DNA of 64,000 nt, taken from positions 62,001 to 126,000 of the forward strand of contig JAJDAF010000008.1 in the NCBI GenBank assembly GCA_029261995.1. The letters run 5' to 3'. Position 1 is the first letter of the stretch. Each line of letters starts with the position of its first letter. This DNA comes from Candidatus Zhuqueibacterota bacterium. Lineage in GTDB: Bacteria; Zhuqueibacterota; Zhuqueibacteria; Oceanimicrobiales; Oceanimicrobiaceae. The translations under genes were made by a program, and so were the position numbers. The notes under the pieces were generated by a model. That model ran no database searches. It was not told the DNA's origin and was given only the letters and a program-made list of their open reading frames with translations. Shown here piece after piece: positions 27,964 through 35,998 of the stretch.

Positions 27964-28129
27964 ATCCTTCCTGATTTTGTATTATGACGTGGCGGAGACG
28001 CGAATTCCAAATTGCGAATTACGAATTACGAACAGATTCAACGCTCAGAGGTTGACCTAACGGCGGGTCGATGGCAAGCTCTCACGGTGCGCATTTGAAT
28101 AACCACGCGGGAAGGACTTCCTGCAACGG

Positions 28130-28723
28130 TCAACTGCGAGCGACAATACTGACAATCGCCAATGCCGCCAGAATCAACGTAACTGCCATCTCGAATCTAT
28201 GATTCCAATTTTTGAACGTGTCACGAAGCCCATAAACGTGACCCTCTTTGCGATGCCAGAAGGAAGGGCTTAATCCTGGCAGCATCGTTGTGAAATTGAC
28301 CGCCATATTTTTGTCCGGATGCTTTTGTTCTAGCACGATGCTCTTCTTCACAACCGCTGCGTAATAAAGCGCAATTCTTCTATCCTTGTCGTTTATTTCC
28401 GCCAGATGGTGAATCCAGTAGACGTAAATGCCTGACAGTAAGGCGATTCCAACGATCAAAGCCATGGCCTGAGGCCAAGCCAGGTGCACCTGCTCACTGA
28501 CAGTCAAGGAGCCAATCGCGATAGTGAAAAGCGTCCAAAAAGAAATCGAGATTTTCCATTCAGAGCCTCTCCGCTCCTGAAAATTGCCCCATGCCGTTTG
28601 GTGCAACAGGAGTATGTGCTCAAGGTGGGATTTGTCAACACTTGGAATCTGTTCGATGATTTCAGGGTCGCTCAGCAGTTCGTCATCTGCATCAGTCTGT
28701 GGTTGGTCCTTGTCATGGCTCAT
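28130..28723 (-). CDS. Hypothetical three-span membrane protein
   Basis: A 197-aa protein: acidic N-terminal region, two adjacent transmembrane helices (about 60-78 and 86-108), a hydrophilic middle and a C-terminal helix (about 177-195). No motif recognised. The gap to the upstream cyclase-like gene contains GAATTCCAAATTGCGAATTACGAATT-type AT palindromes (28003-28033) that also occur at 44886. Confidence 0.65.
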   Translation of the reverse strand: MSHDKDQPQTDADDELLSDPEIIEQIPSVDKSHLEHILLLHQTAWGNFQERRGSEWKISISFWTLFTIAIGSLTVSEQVHLAWPQAMALIVGIALLSGIYVYWIHHLAEINDKDRRIALYYAAVVKKSIVLEQKHPDKNMAVNFTTMLPGLSPSFWHRKEGHVYGLRDTFKNWNHRFEMAVTLILAALAIVSIVARS

Positions 28724-29102
28724 GTTCGAATCCCTGGTTCGTAATCAGACGTCTAGAGGTCTGGCACAGCCCGGTGTACATTCCAGTCCCGATAGTTGTG
28801 GAGACTCAGTTGCAGACAAAAGATAGCGAACGGGGCAGACGTTGTCAACATATTCATCCAGCCCCACGACAGCTGTCACCCTGCCTCTTGCACATCGACA
28901 CAGAGTCCCCTATATTGTATTCGCTTGGAGTAGGTACCCGTCGTAGACGCTACCCCATACTTTTGGTGGTGCCGCTGGTTCTCCTTCCCAAACGGATGCG
29001 TGAGAGCCGGCTCAAATGTTCAGCTTCATCTTCGTTCCCTCTCCCCACAGAAGCATCATCGGCGACGATGCTTCTCGGAGAGCGAAAACCGGGAGACCAT
29101 AT
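28724..29102. other. Intergenic region before glgA
   Basis: No gene seen. At 29051-29072 AGCATC...GATGCT forms a short hairpin around TCGGCGAC. GGGAG at 29091-29095 is the likely ribosome binding site for the TTG at 29103. Longer frames on the minus strand across this region and glgA are antisense artefacts. Confidence 0.5.
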
Positions 29103-30566
29103 TTGAAAGTTCTCTATATTGCCGCGGAATGCAAGCCCTTTTCCAAAACCGGCGGCGTTGGTGATGTGGCCGGCGAATTGCCACCGGCGCTGAAAAGGCA
29201 AGATATCGACATCGAAGTGATTACTCCGTATTACGGCAGCGCAAGCGTTGAGAATCCGGAACCGACGGGGATATTCACCATGCCTTTCCAGGGCAAGACA
29301 GAATCGGTTGAGACCTACACGGCTGACATGGATGGCGTGCCCGTGAACCTGGTGAAGAATCCCACCTACTTTGAGGGAGATTACGCAACACCTTATGTCA
29401 ATAGCCCGGCAATCGCTTTCCGTGATGACATTCTGAGGTTCTCTTTCTTTTCCGAAACCTGCTTGCAACTCATTAAGGAAAAAGGCCCAGATATTGTACA
29501 CATCAATGACTGGGTTCTGGGTTACTTGTTTGGGCGAATGGCCATGGCGGGCATGCCGCAAAAGCGCGTGCTGACGGTGCACAACATTGGCTACCAGGGC
29601 AACATCGGCAAAGAATCCATCAAGGGTTGGGACATCGAGAACATTCTCAATGACAAGAGAGTCGGCAAGTTCTTTAATGACCCGCGCCGCAAGTGGAACA
29701 GTGTCAACGCCCTGCGGCTGGGTCTTGAGCTTTCGGATATGGCCAACACCGTTAGTCCGACATACGCGCAGGAGATGACACAACCGGAAGATCAGCGCAG
29801 ATATTTCGAAGGCGGTAAGGGGCTGGACGCGGTCGCCAGGAAACTCCGCAAGGCGAAGAAACTGGTCGGGATCACCAACGGATTCCAATATGATTTCGAG
29901 CCCACGGATGAGAAATTCGAGCAGGTCCTGATTGAAAAGGCCAGGATGAAGGAGATGCTGTCAAAAGATTTCAGTCAGCCCGATGACTTTCTTTTGGGAT
30001 TTGTAGGGCGTGCGGTCGAGCAGAAATTCAAGCTGCTGACAGAAGAGATTGACGGCAAAAGCGTGTTGGCGCATTTGCTCGACCTGCCGGGCGTTAACAT
30101 CGCTGTGCTGGCCACCGGCTTGCCGGAGTATGAGACATTCATGGCGCGGTTCAAGGGCAAGCCAAACTACTCGGCTACCATCGCCTTCGACCGGGAGAAA
30201 GCGAGACAGATCAGCGTTGGCAGCGACGTCTTCCTGATGCCAAGTCTGTTCGAGCCTTGTGGCATCACGCAGATGGAATCTCTGAGCAACGCCACGCCGC
30301 CTCTGGTGCGCTGGACCGGAGGCCTGGTAGACACCGTCAAGGCGCACAGCTCGGCCGGCGGGACCGGGTTTGGCTTTGATGGCAAGACACGGGCAAGTAT
30401 CTTGAGAAATCTCATACAGAGCGTCAAGGAGGCAGCGTCTTTTTATCAGTCCGACAAGGCCGGGTTCAAAGAGCTGCAGCGCCGTGGGTTTATGCAGCGG
30501 TTCTCCTGGGAAGCGGCAGCATGCAGATATGTTGAGGAGGTTTATGAGCCCTTGCTTGGCGGTTAA
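29103..30566 (+). CDS. glgA: Glycogen/starch synthase
   Basis: A 487-aa GT5-type glycosyltransferase transferring glucose from a nucleotide sugar onto a growing alpha-1,4-glucan. The N-terminal glucan-synthase signature is AAECKPFSKTGGVGDVAGEL; HINDWVLGYL, HNIGYQG and the C-terminal donor-site block PSLFEPCGITQMESL (E-x7-E) with RWTGGLVDTV follow. I set the start at TTG 29103, with GGGAG 7 bases upstream and LKVLYIAAECKP as the expected N-terminus; the ATG at 29016 would add 29 residues unlike the family. No other glycogen genes nearby, so it sits alone at the end of an island block. Confidence 0.9.
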   Translation: MKVLYIAAECKPFSKTGGVGDVAGELPPALKRQDIDIEVITPYYGSASVENPEPTGIFTMPFQGKTESVETYTADMDGVPVNLVKNPTYFEGDYATPYVNSPAIAFRDDILRFSFFSETCLQLIKEKGPDIVHINDWVLGYLFGRMAMAGMPQKRVLTVHNIGYQGNIGKESIKGWDIENILNDKRVGKFFNDPRRKWNSVNALRLGLELSDMANTVSPTYAQEMTQPEDQRRYFEGGKGLDAVARKLRKAKKLVGITNGFQYDFEPTDEKFEQVLIEKARMKEMLSKDFSQPDDFLLGFVGRAVEQKFKLLTEEIDGKSVLAHLLDLPGVNIAVLATGLPEYETFMARFKGKPNYSATIAFDREKARQISVGSDVFLMPSLFEPCGITQMESLSNATPPLVRWTGGLVDTVKAHSSAGGTGFGFDGKTRASILRNLIQSVKEAASFYQSDKAGFKELQRRGFMQRFSWEAAACRYVEEVYEPLLGG

Positions 30567-30596
30567 AATCTACTGACTCTCGGCGGCACTGATGAT

Positions 30597-30624
30597 GGGG
30601 GACACAGCCCTGACTCATCGGTGC
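30597..30624. repeat. Short fragment of the dispersed repeat at a module junction
   Basis: GGGGGACACAGCCCTGACTC followed by ATCGGTGC matches the segment just before the right-end hairpin in the other copies. It joins directly to the truncated copy of the small conserved gene, so it marks a recombination or insertion junction. Confidence 0.75.
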
Positions 30625-30845
30625 ATGCGTGGTTCCACGACCGAAAGCTTGAGCCGCTCCGGTTCAGGTGGAAGGGTAGAGCCTACAAGGTCAAGTCTCT
30701 CAATGGCTCCTGGAAGCTAGGATACGGTAGAACTGAGATACATCACTTCTCGGTGAGTGTGAGTGTGAGTGACGTCAAGTGTTTTGAGATTACGTTTGAC
30801 GTTGGGGCGCTTGGGTGGAAGGTGGAGAGGTTGTTTTTGCAGTAA
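30625..30845 (+). pseudogene. 5'-truncated copy of the small DUF6504-like gene (module 2)
   Basis: From WFHDRKLEPLRFRWKGRAYK onward it is nearly identical to 15960-16211 at both DNA and protein level, with a two-residue expansion (SVSVSVSD) and a similar C-terminus (GWKVERLFLQ). The first 12 codons are replaced by the repeat fragment at 30597-30624. An ATG at 30621 could restart translation, so expression cannot be excluded. Confidence 0.75.
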
Positions 30846-30903
30846 AAGATAAAAAAAGCGCCTACAAGATGACCGGATTTGGCATTTTACATTTGAAGCT
30901 TAG

Positions 30904-31917
30904 TTATCCCGAAACCCATACAGGATCGCGCCTACTGTGTTCTATGGCCCAATCGTGACCTAAATAATAATCAAGCATGTAAAGCATCCATCTGACGTAC
31001 CCAAGAATCTGCTCGAGCTTAACTTGCTCAATATCTTGACTTTTCCCATGAACTATTTGGTTACGGATGTAAACGCCATTGCGTATCCCCTCAATGATTT
31101 CTGCAGGAATTGGCTGGCTTTCGCCATCCGCTGTTTTCAGAAGCGTCGGGAGAAACTCGGTAAGCATTTTGTGGACAGGTGGAGATTGAATTTCATCCAG
31201 TAGCCACTTTGCATTTGGTATCTTAGCGGAGATGAAACTTTTTATTCCTGTCTCCAAGGCGGCGACACCCATGACGATTGAACTTCTTCTATTCTGCCAT
31301 CTTTGAGCCCAAGCTTCTCTGAATAATTCGTGAGCCAGAGGTTCACGCAGGTTTTTACTGTAGTTATTTGTGATGAGTTCACAATCTTCGGACGTTAGAG
31401 TATAGGAGTGTTCGGTCCAGCCTTGGGCGATCCATGTCTTTCGTGGCAGTCTCTTCCAGTCAGTGGTATCTGTCGACCAATATTTGTCAATCAAGACAAG
31501 TGGATAATGATCACTGTTAGCGTTGAATCGCCACCGAATAAGACCATAGATGCCGCTGGCGATCTGCTCAACCTTTCTGTCCAACTCCTCACAAAACTGG
31601 ATGAAGTATTCGGGAAAGTTCTGGAGCGCAAGGTAACCTCCAAATCGCAGGTATAAATCGTCCTTTACACCAGCAGGGATTTTATCTTGGGAGAGCTCAT
31701 CAAGAATGATGGTATTCTTTTTGGCTGGCGTCCTTTGTATGTTTGTCTCGGAGACAATGACCGCTCCCGGTTTGGGGATGATTTTTCTTATTTTTTTTCT
31801 CTCATCATCATCCGGTCTCCGAAGCACAACGCACACGTTCCTTGACAAAGTCAGCTGAATAGGATCCTTATTCTCAAAATCAGAATCCTTTATGAAGTGC
31901 TGATACATGAAGTGCAT
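30904..31917 (-). CDS. HEPN-like protein, centre of module 2
   Basis: A 337-aa protein with an uncharacterised N-terminal half and a helical C-terminal region carrying RNQIVHG (Arg285, His290), the Rx4H motif of HEPN ribonucleases and HEPN-type defence proteins, preceded by EIIEGIRNGVYI. I set the start at 31917 because GGGAG lies 7 bases before that ATG; the frame is open to 31947. It takes the same position between the small DUF gene and decayed ORF X as the AbiJ-type gene does at 16245-17105, but the two proteins are not obviously alike in sequence. AT-rich. Confidence 0.65.
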   Translation of the reverse strand: MHFMYQHFIKDSDFENKDPIQLTLSRNVCVVLRRPDDDERKKIRKIIPKPGAVIVSETNIQRTPAKKNTIILDELSQDKIPAGVKDDLYLRFGGYLALQNFPEYFIQFCEELDRKVEQIASGIYGLIRWRFNANSDHYPLVLIDKYWSTDTTDWKRLPRKTWIAQGWTEHSYTLTSEDCELITNNYSKNLREPLAHELFREAWAQRWQNRRSSIVMGVAALETGIKSFISAKIPNAKWLLDEIQSPPVHKMLTEFLPTLLKTADGESQPIPAEIIEGIRNGVYIRNQIVHGKSQDIEQVKLEQILGYVRWMLYMLDYYLGHDWAIEHSRRDPVWVSG

Positions 31918-32056
31918 TCTGCGACTCCCATATCTGAGTGGATACATCTGGCTATGGTTAACTGACGTTGGTCAATTCAAATCTAAGGGTTCTACATCCT
32001 TCTTTCAACTAGAATCTCCCATTGACATTAGGCGCTTTCCTGCTAGTTTTGCATAT

Positions 32057-32412
32057 ATGAACACGCAGGAAGTACAATTTCCGATGCCCACCGCACCAAG
32101 GCTCGCAGGCGAGAACAGCGAGCTCAAGCCCATGGTCCGGGCTGCAGGAACACAGATTTGAGCTTCAGACGCCACGCCTGGTGTGACCTAGGGGTGAATG
32201 TGACAAGCCCGAGTGAAGCATTGCAGGGGAAATACAAGCATTTCATCGATCTGAGACGCTACAAAGCGGTGCTTCCGTTCCGCTACGAATCACTGGAACG
32301 GTACGAAGGCGGATGGGAAGGGGATTACAACGAGCCGCCCGTGCATAAACGGCATGATGCGGACTGGCGGAATAAGTTTGTGAAACAACCGGCAGGAGAA
32401 GCAGGAGCATGA
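32057..32412 (+). pseudogene. Decayed ORF X, copy 2
   Basis: Begins ATGAACACGCAGGAAG (MNTQEVQFPMPTAPRLAGEN) but stops after 34 codons; the downstream part, RYKAVLPFRYE and YEGGWEGDYNEPPVHKRHD to the stop at 32412, is in another frame, open from TTG 32158. Homologous to 17240-17497, with matching upstream DNA from ATTGACATTAGGCG. The C-terminal half is intact enough to be expressed as an 84-aa fragment, but the gene as a whole is broken. Confidence 0.65.
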
Positions 32413-32530
32413 AGAACAATAGGATGGGAGGTTGGGGCTTAGCAATCACGATTCGTCGAAGGAGATTACGAGCACGCTCGTGTCACTGAGCGCTGACTCA
32501 TCTAGCCGAACATTATAGGAATGGATGCGG

Positions 32531-33406
32531 TCATTTGACCATACATTCAGAATCAATTCCTGGTTGGTATCTTGCAGAAGTAGGGGAAAGTCTTGAGGTT
32601 AGGAATTTAGCCTTATGGTCTAGACCAGAGGATGAGTAGATTGCTTCGATCCTGTCGATGTTAGATGCATGAAGCCTAACTATGACCGCAGCTTCGCCAG
32701 GACCAACTGGGTCGGCATTGAAGAAACCATCAGCGATGGGTTCATCTGATAGCGAATAGCCGATGGCTCTTGCTGGCTCCGTTCTTGACAACACTAAGTC
32801 AAATACTTCCATAATGTCCACTACTTGAAAAGCCACGAACGCACTCACAGCGAGTACTCCAGTAACGAATGAAAATATCTTTGAATAGAACCGCCAACTG
32901 ACGAAATACTTCAGCGCTTCGGCTTCAGACTCCGTCTTGATCTCTCGAACTCCTAGAATCCTGGTCTTCAAAGTGGGCTCCGAAAAAGAACTGCCTATGG
33001 CTTTGATGGTCATGGAGTCGCCTCGGTTTAGAAGCAATGGCTCGATTACAATCCTGTTTTTATCATAAGAGATTCCTGGATCCAGATTCTGAGGAACAGT
33101 GTCAGAAATTTCAGCGGAATATATTTTGGCGCCGGAACCGAGGTCAATTAAGAGAGGTCTTTCAAAATCTTTAACGGCTACAGGTGAGCCTCCGTTGACA
33201 ATTCTGAAAGTCAAGAGTCTCGGATTTGCAATTTCTGCACCGTCATAATATATCTTGATTTTGCCCTTGGCATCTTCTTTGATGTCCACTAGCCCTTCAT
33301 CGGTCCGAACTTGGCACTTGACAGACTTTCTGCGTGAGCGAATCTGATAATAAACGAGGCCCGCACTGAGAAGACCCAAGGCAACTGTTATGATAGTCTG
33401 GTACAT
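32531..33406 (-). CDS. Hypothetical membrane protein
   Basis: A 291-aa protein with an N-terminal transmembrane helix (about 5-22) and a second one near 175-200. The region between (about 30-165) is beta-rich, with ERPLLIDLGSGAKIYSAEI and IEPLLLNRGDSMTI, a pattern seen in uncharacterised bacterial membrane proteins. The last 75 residues are polar. No catalytic motif. It lies between decayed ORF X copy 2 and the dispersed repeat at 33611. Confidence 0.65.
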   Translation of the reverse strand: MYQTIITVALGLLSAGLVYYQIRSRRKSVKCQVRTDEGLVDIKEDAKGKIKIYYDGAEIANPRLLTFRIVNGGSPVAVKDFERPLLIDLGSGAKIYSAEISDTVPQNLDPGISYDKNRIVIEPLLLNRGDSMTIKAIGSSFSEPTLKTRILGVREIKTESEAEALKYFVSWRFYSKIFSFVTGVLAVSAFVAFQVVDIMEVFDLVLSRTEPARAIGYSLSDEPIADGFFNADPVGPGEAAVIVRLHASNIDRIEAIYSSSGLDHKAKFLTSRLSPTSARYQPGIDSECMVK

Positions 33407-33610
33407 TTTTATGTTTTGACGTTGTACAAGAAATTAGCGACTGTTTATTTAGGGGTGACGGCGAAATGTAGTGATGAGTTCAGACTGGATCAAGCAATTT
33501 AATGCCTTCCCATTCATTAGCCTTCTTGCCAACCCGTATCGTATTTCCTAGAGCAAAAGTCAAGGCTGCGAATTATTTTTGCACCGCTTCTTTCTACAGT
33601 AGTCAAAAAT

Positions 33611-33958
33611 CTGCTCGTAGTGGATTTGTCGCCCACGTGCACCTCCACTACGCACACAATAAACCGGGAATTGCATTCCCCAAAACAATTCAAATCATCT
33701 GCAATGGCTCAAGCCTGAGAATTGAATCGTCGCGCAGTGCATCTTGGGCGCACTGAGAACCGCTAGCCATTCAACGATTGTCTGCGTGGTGAAGTAGCTG
33801 ACGTTGTCGGCAACGATTTTGCATCTGTCCCATCTCACCTTTTTCAAGGCCTGTTATTCATCCTTATTCTAAGATCTACTGGGCGACGGTGCCTGGCTCA
33901 TCGGTGCGTCGGCGATTACCTGACGGGTGGTGCACGCAGGCGACAAATCCCCGCCAAG
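33611..33958. repeat. Dispersed hairpin-ended repeat, copy B (about 348 bp)
   Basis: Starts CTGCTCGTAGTGGATTTGTC and ends GACAAATCCCCGCCAAG. It carries a segment GACGTTGTCGGCAACGATTT also present in copy C but missing from copy A. The left-end hairpin is shortened: the CCCGCCAGGTAAT arm is partly deleted. The 257 bases from here to the next gene hold no other recognisable feature. Confidence 0.9.
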
Positions 33959-34215
33959 CTATTGCTATGCGGTTAACCTGATGCCCATTCTTTCTTGAAT
34001 CCAACCTAGAGCTAAAACTCAGACGAACCATAAATAGCAAGAGTCAGATGATTTGCGGAAGCAGTCTGCTAGGCGGACGGGCCAAGACGCGAAGGAAGTA
34101 AGCTTCTATTGGATGTCAAAAAAAATTCCCGCATTTAGCACATAGCGCTGGTAACTTACAATTAGACATCCGATGTAAAGCATCGTGAATTATCATTATC
34201 CCCTGGAGTAGCATC

Positions 34216-35139
34216 ATGGACTGGCGCAGACTACCTTACGGGCTTTATGATTTCCTAGAGTTTATTGTTGGCATTTTCGCTGTAGTGGCTTCAGTACTCA
34301 CGGTGGTGCGAGGTGGGTTCAACAGCAATCCCAACACCTTCGCAGTAGCCGCGATTCTTGGTATCCTCGTAATGAGTTTAATCAAGATTCTGAAACTGAA
34401 AAAAGTTACAAGGAAGAGAGCCAGCCATATGGCTAAATCGAACCACAAGGCTGCTCACCGACTGAGGAACGAACTGTTCAGATTGGAAACCTTGCCCGCT
34501 AAGAAGAGATCAGATTACGACTATTTGTTTGAAAAACTTCAGGGAATCGCTGCAGCAACAGCCAACGATATTTCAGGTGCGCTAACTGCGTCCGTCGGGG
34601 AACCGGTCACGGTTTGCATCAAGTACTTTGCGACTCCGTTGAACAACGTTATTGACTTCGACGAAGTTTACTTGTGCGTCCTCTGCCGCAGTAACAACAC
34701 AGACCTAGAGCGGGCAGGGCGTCTCAGGTACAAGCTCACTGACAATACTGACTTTTTTCAGATCGTGAGCCAGGACCAGTCGTTCTTTGCGGCCTCCAAT
34801 CTCACAAAAAAAAGCAAGATGTTGAAGAAGGCGACGGGTAAGCCATATCTGAGTTCGGCAACCGAATGGTCGAAATATTATCGGTCAAGAATCGTCGTGC
34901 CTATCCGAATGGAACGAAAATTGAAAGGCATTGCAAGTGAGGGGTATGAGTACCTAGGCTTCATCTGTGCTGATGCCCCGTCGGCTGAAGCGTTTAGACA
35001 GAATGAAATCAGCTATCATGTCGACTACCTCAAGACGTTTGCTGATCAACTCTACATTTACTTTGAGAAATTTACTCTCACCACAGCCCTTCAGTTGCGT
35101 GAGACCGTCCCAACAGAGATCGCCAAACAAAGGAGCTAG
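34216..35139 (+). CDS. Membrane protein with GAF-like domain
   Basis: A 307-aa protein with two N-terminal transmembrane helices (about 12-32 and 40-58), a basic helical linker, and a C-terminal domain of about 190 residues resembling GAF-type sensors: YRSRIVVPIRM, YLGFICADAPS, then a helix ending in YLKTFADQLYIYFE. No output domain is attached. It probably senses a ligand or a partner at the cytoplasmic face. The small gene 3 bases downstream is likely in the same operon. The pair lies between repeat copies B and C. Confidence 0.6.
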   Translation: MDWRRLPYGLYDFLEFIVGIFAVVASVLTVVRGGFNSNPNTFAVAAILGILVMSLIKILKLKKVTRKRASHMAKSNHKAAHRLRNELFRLETLPAKKRSDYDYLFEKLQGIAAATANDISGALTASVGEPVTVCIKYFATPLNNVIDFDEVYLCVLCRSNNTDLERAGRLRYKLTDNTDFFQIVSQDQSFFAASNLTKKSKMLKKATGKPYLSSATEWSKYYRSRIVVPIRMERKLKGIASEGYEYLGFICADAPSAEAFRQNEISYHVDYLKTFADQLYIYFEKFTLTTALQLRETVPTEIAKQRS

Positions 35140-35142
35140 GTA

Positions 35143-35406
35143 ATGAGACAACTTCTCACTTCGTCTGCGGGTTCTACTAGACAGGACCGCAAATGGTCCT
35201 TCAAGGAATGGATCACATCGAACTGGAACCCGTTCAGTTTCTTCATGCACCATGAAGATGAAAGGTTCATTGACGAGCGCGAAGGTGAAAGCAAGAAAAG
35301 CCAACGGGCTACACCCGTGCTTAGAGGACTCTTGCCTTTCAATTCCACCCTAAGGGCTCAACCGGTTCGACACGAGGATTTGGTGGTCGATTACCGCGTT
35401 GACTAA
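35143..35406 (+). CDS. Small hypothetical protein downstream of the GAF-like gene
   Basis: An 87-aa frame starting 3 bases after the preceding stop. It is polar and charged, with RKWSFKEWITSNWNPFSFFM and a basic C-terminus. AGGAGCTAGG before the start fits a ribosome binding site. Not recognised; kept because of its position and coupling. Confidence 0.5.
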   Translation: MRQLLTSSAGSTRQDRKWSFKEWITSNWNPFSFFMHHEDERFIDEREGESKKSQRATPVLRGLLPFNSTLRAQPVRHEDLVVDYRVD

Positions 35407-35480
35407 CCACAAAGCAATTCTCTTGCTCGACCGGCTGTTTGAAAGCATCCACCACAGCGTCGTCAACCTTGCCCCGGTCG

Positions 35481-35908
35481 CTGCTCGTAGTGGATTTGTC
35501 GCCCACGTGCACTACCCGCCAGGTAATCCACTACGCACGCAATAAACCGAGAATTGCATTCCCCAAAACAAGTCAAATCATCTGCAATAGCTCAAACCTG
35601 AGAATTGAATCGTCGCACAGTGTATATTGGGCTCACTGAAAACCGCTAGCCATTCAACGATTGTCTGCGTGGTGAAGTAGCTGCCATTGGCGGCAACGAT
35701 TTTGCATCTGCCGCATCTCACCTTTTTCAAGGTCTGTTATTCATCTTTGCTCTGGGATAGTATTGGGGACACAGTTCCTGACTCATCGGTGCGTCGGGGA
35801 TTACCTGGCGGGCCCCGTGGGATAATCTGTGCAACAGGACGAAGCAAGTGAGTTTTCATCTTATCCAACGGGGCGATTTGGGCACGAGGGCGACAAATCC
35901 CCGACGAG
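35481..35908. repeat. Dispersed hairpin-ended repeat, copy C (about 428 bp, with inserted hairpin)
   Basis: The most regular copy. The left end GTAGTGGATTTGTCGCCC pairs with its own arm CCCGCCAGGTAATCCACTAC, and the right end CGTCGGGGATTACCTGGCGGG pairs with GGGCGACAAATCCCCGACG; the right end is the reverse complement of the left in its core. Within the right hairpin lies an extra palindrome of about 60 bases beginning CCCCGTGGGATAA and ending TTATCCAACGGGG, absent from copies A and B. Confidence 0.92.
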
Positions 35909-35998
35909 TACAGCGTCGGCGGGGAGGAAATGAAAGGCGACTGCCTAGCACTCGTGCATCACAGCGGAATTCCGAATTGGAACGAACAGATGTGCCGG

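Noticed and set aside
29016-29102. 29-residue N-terminal extension of glgA
   Set aside because: Unlike the family start, crosses a hairpin, and the Shine-Dalgarno sits just before TTG 29103.
28950-29888. 312-codon minus-strand frame opposite glgA
   Set aside because: It is antisense to a clear glycogen synthase and has no recognisable protein features.
17588-35908. Integron attC sites for the dispersed repeat
   Set aside because: Ends fold as hairpins, but they lack the RYYYAAC and GTTRRRY boxes, the elements are too long, and no integrase is in the window.
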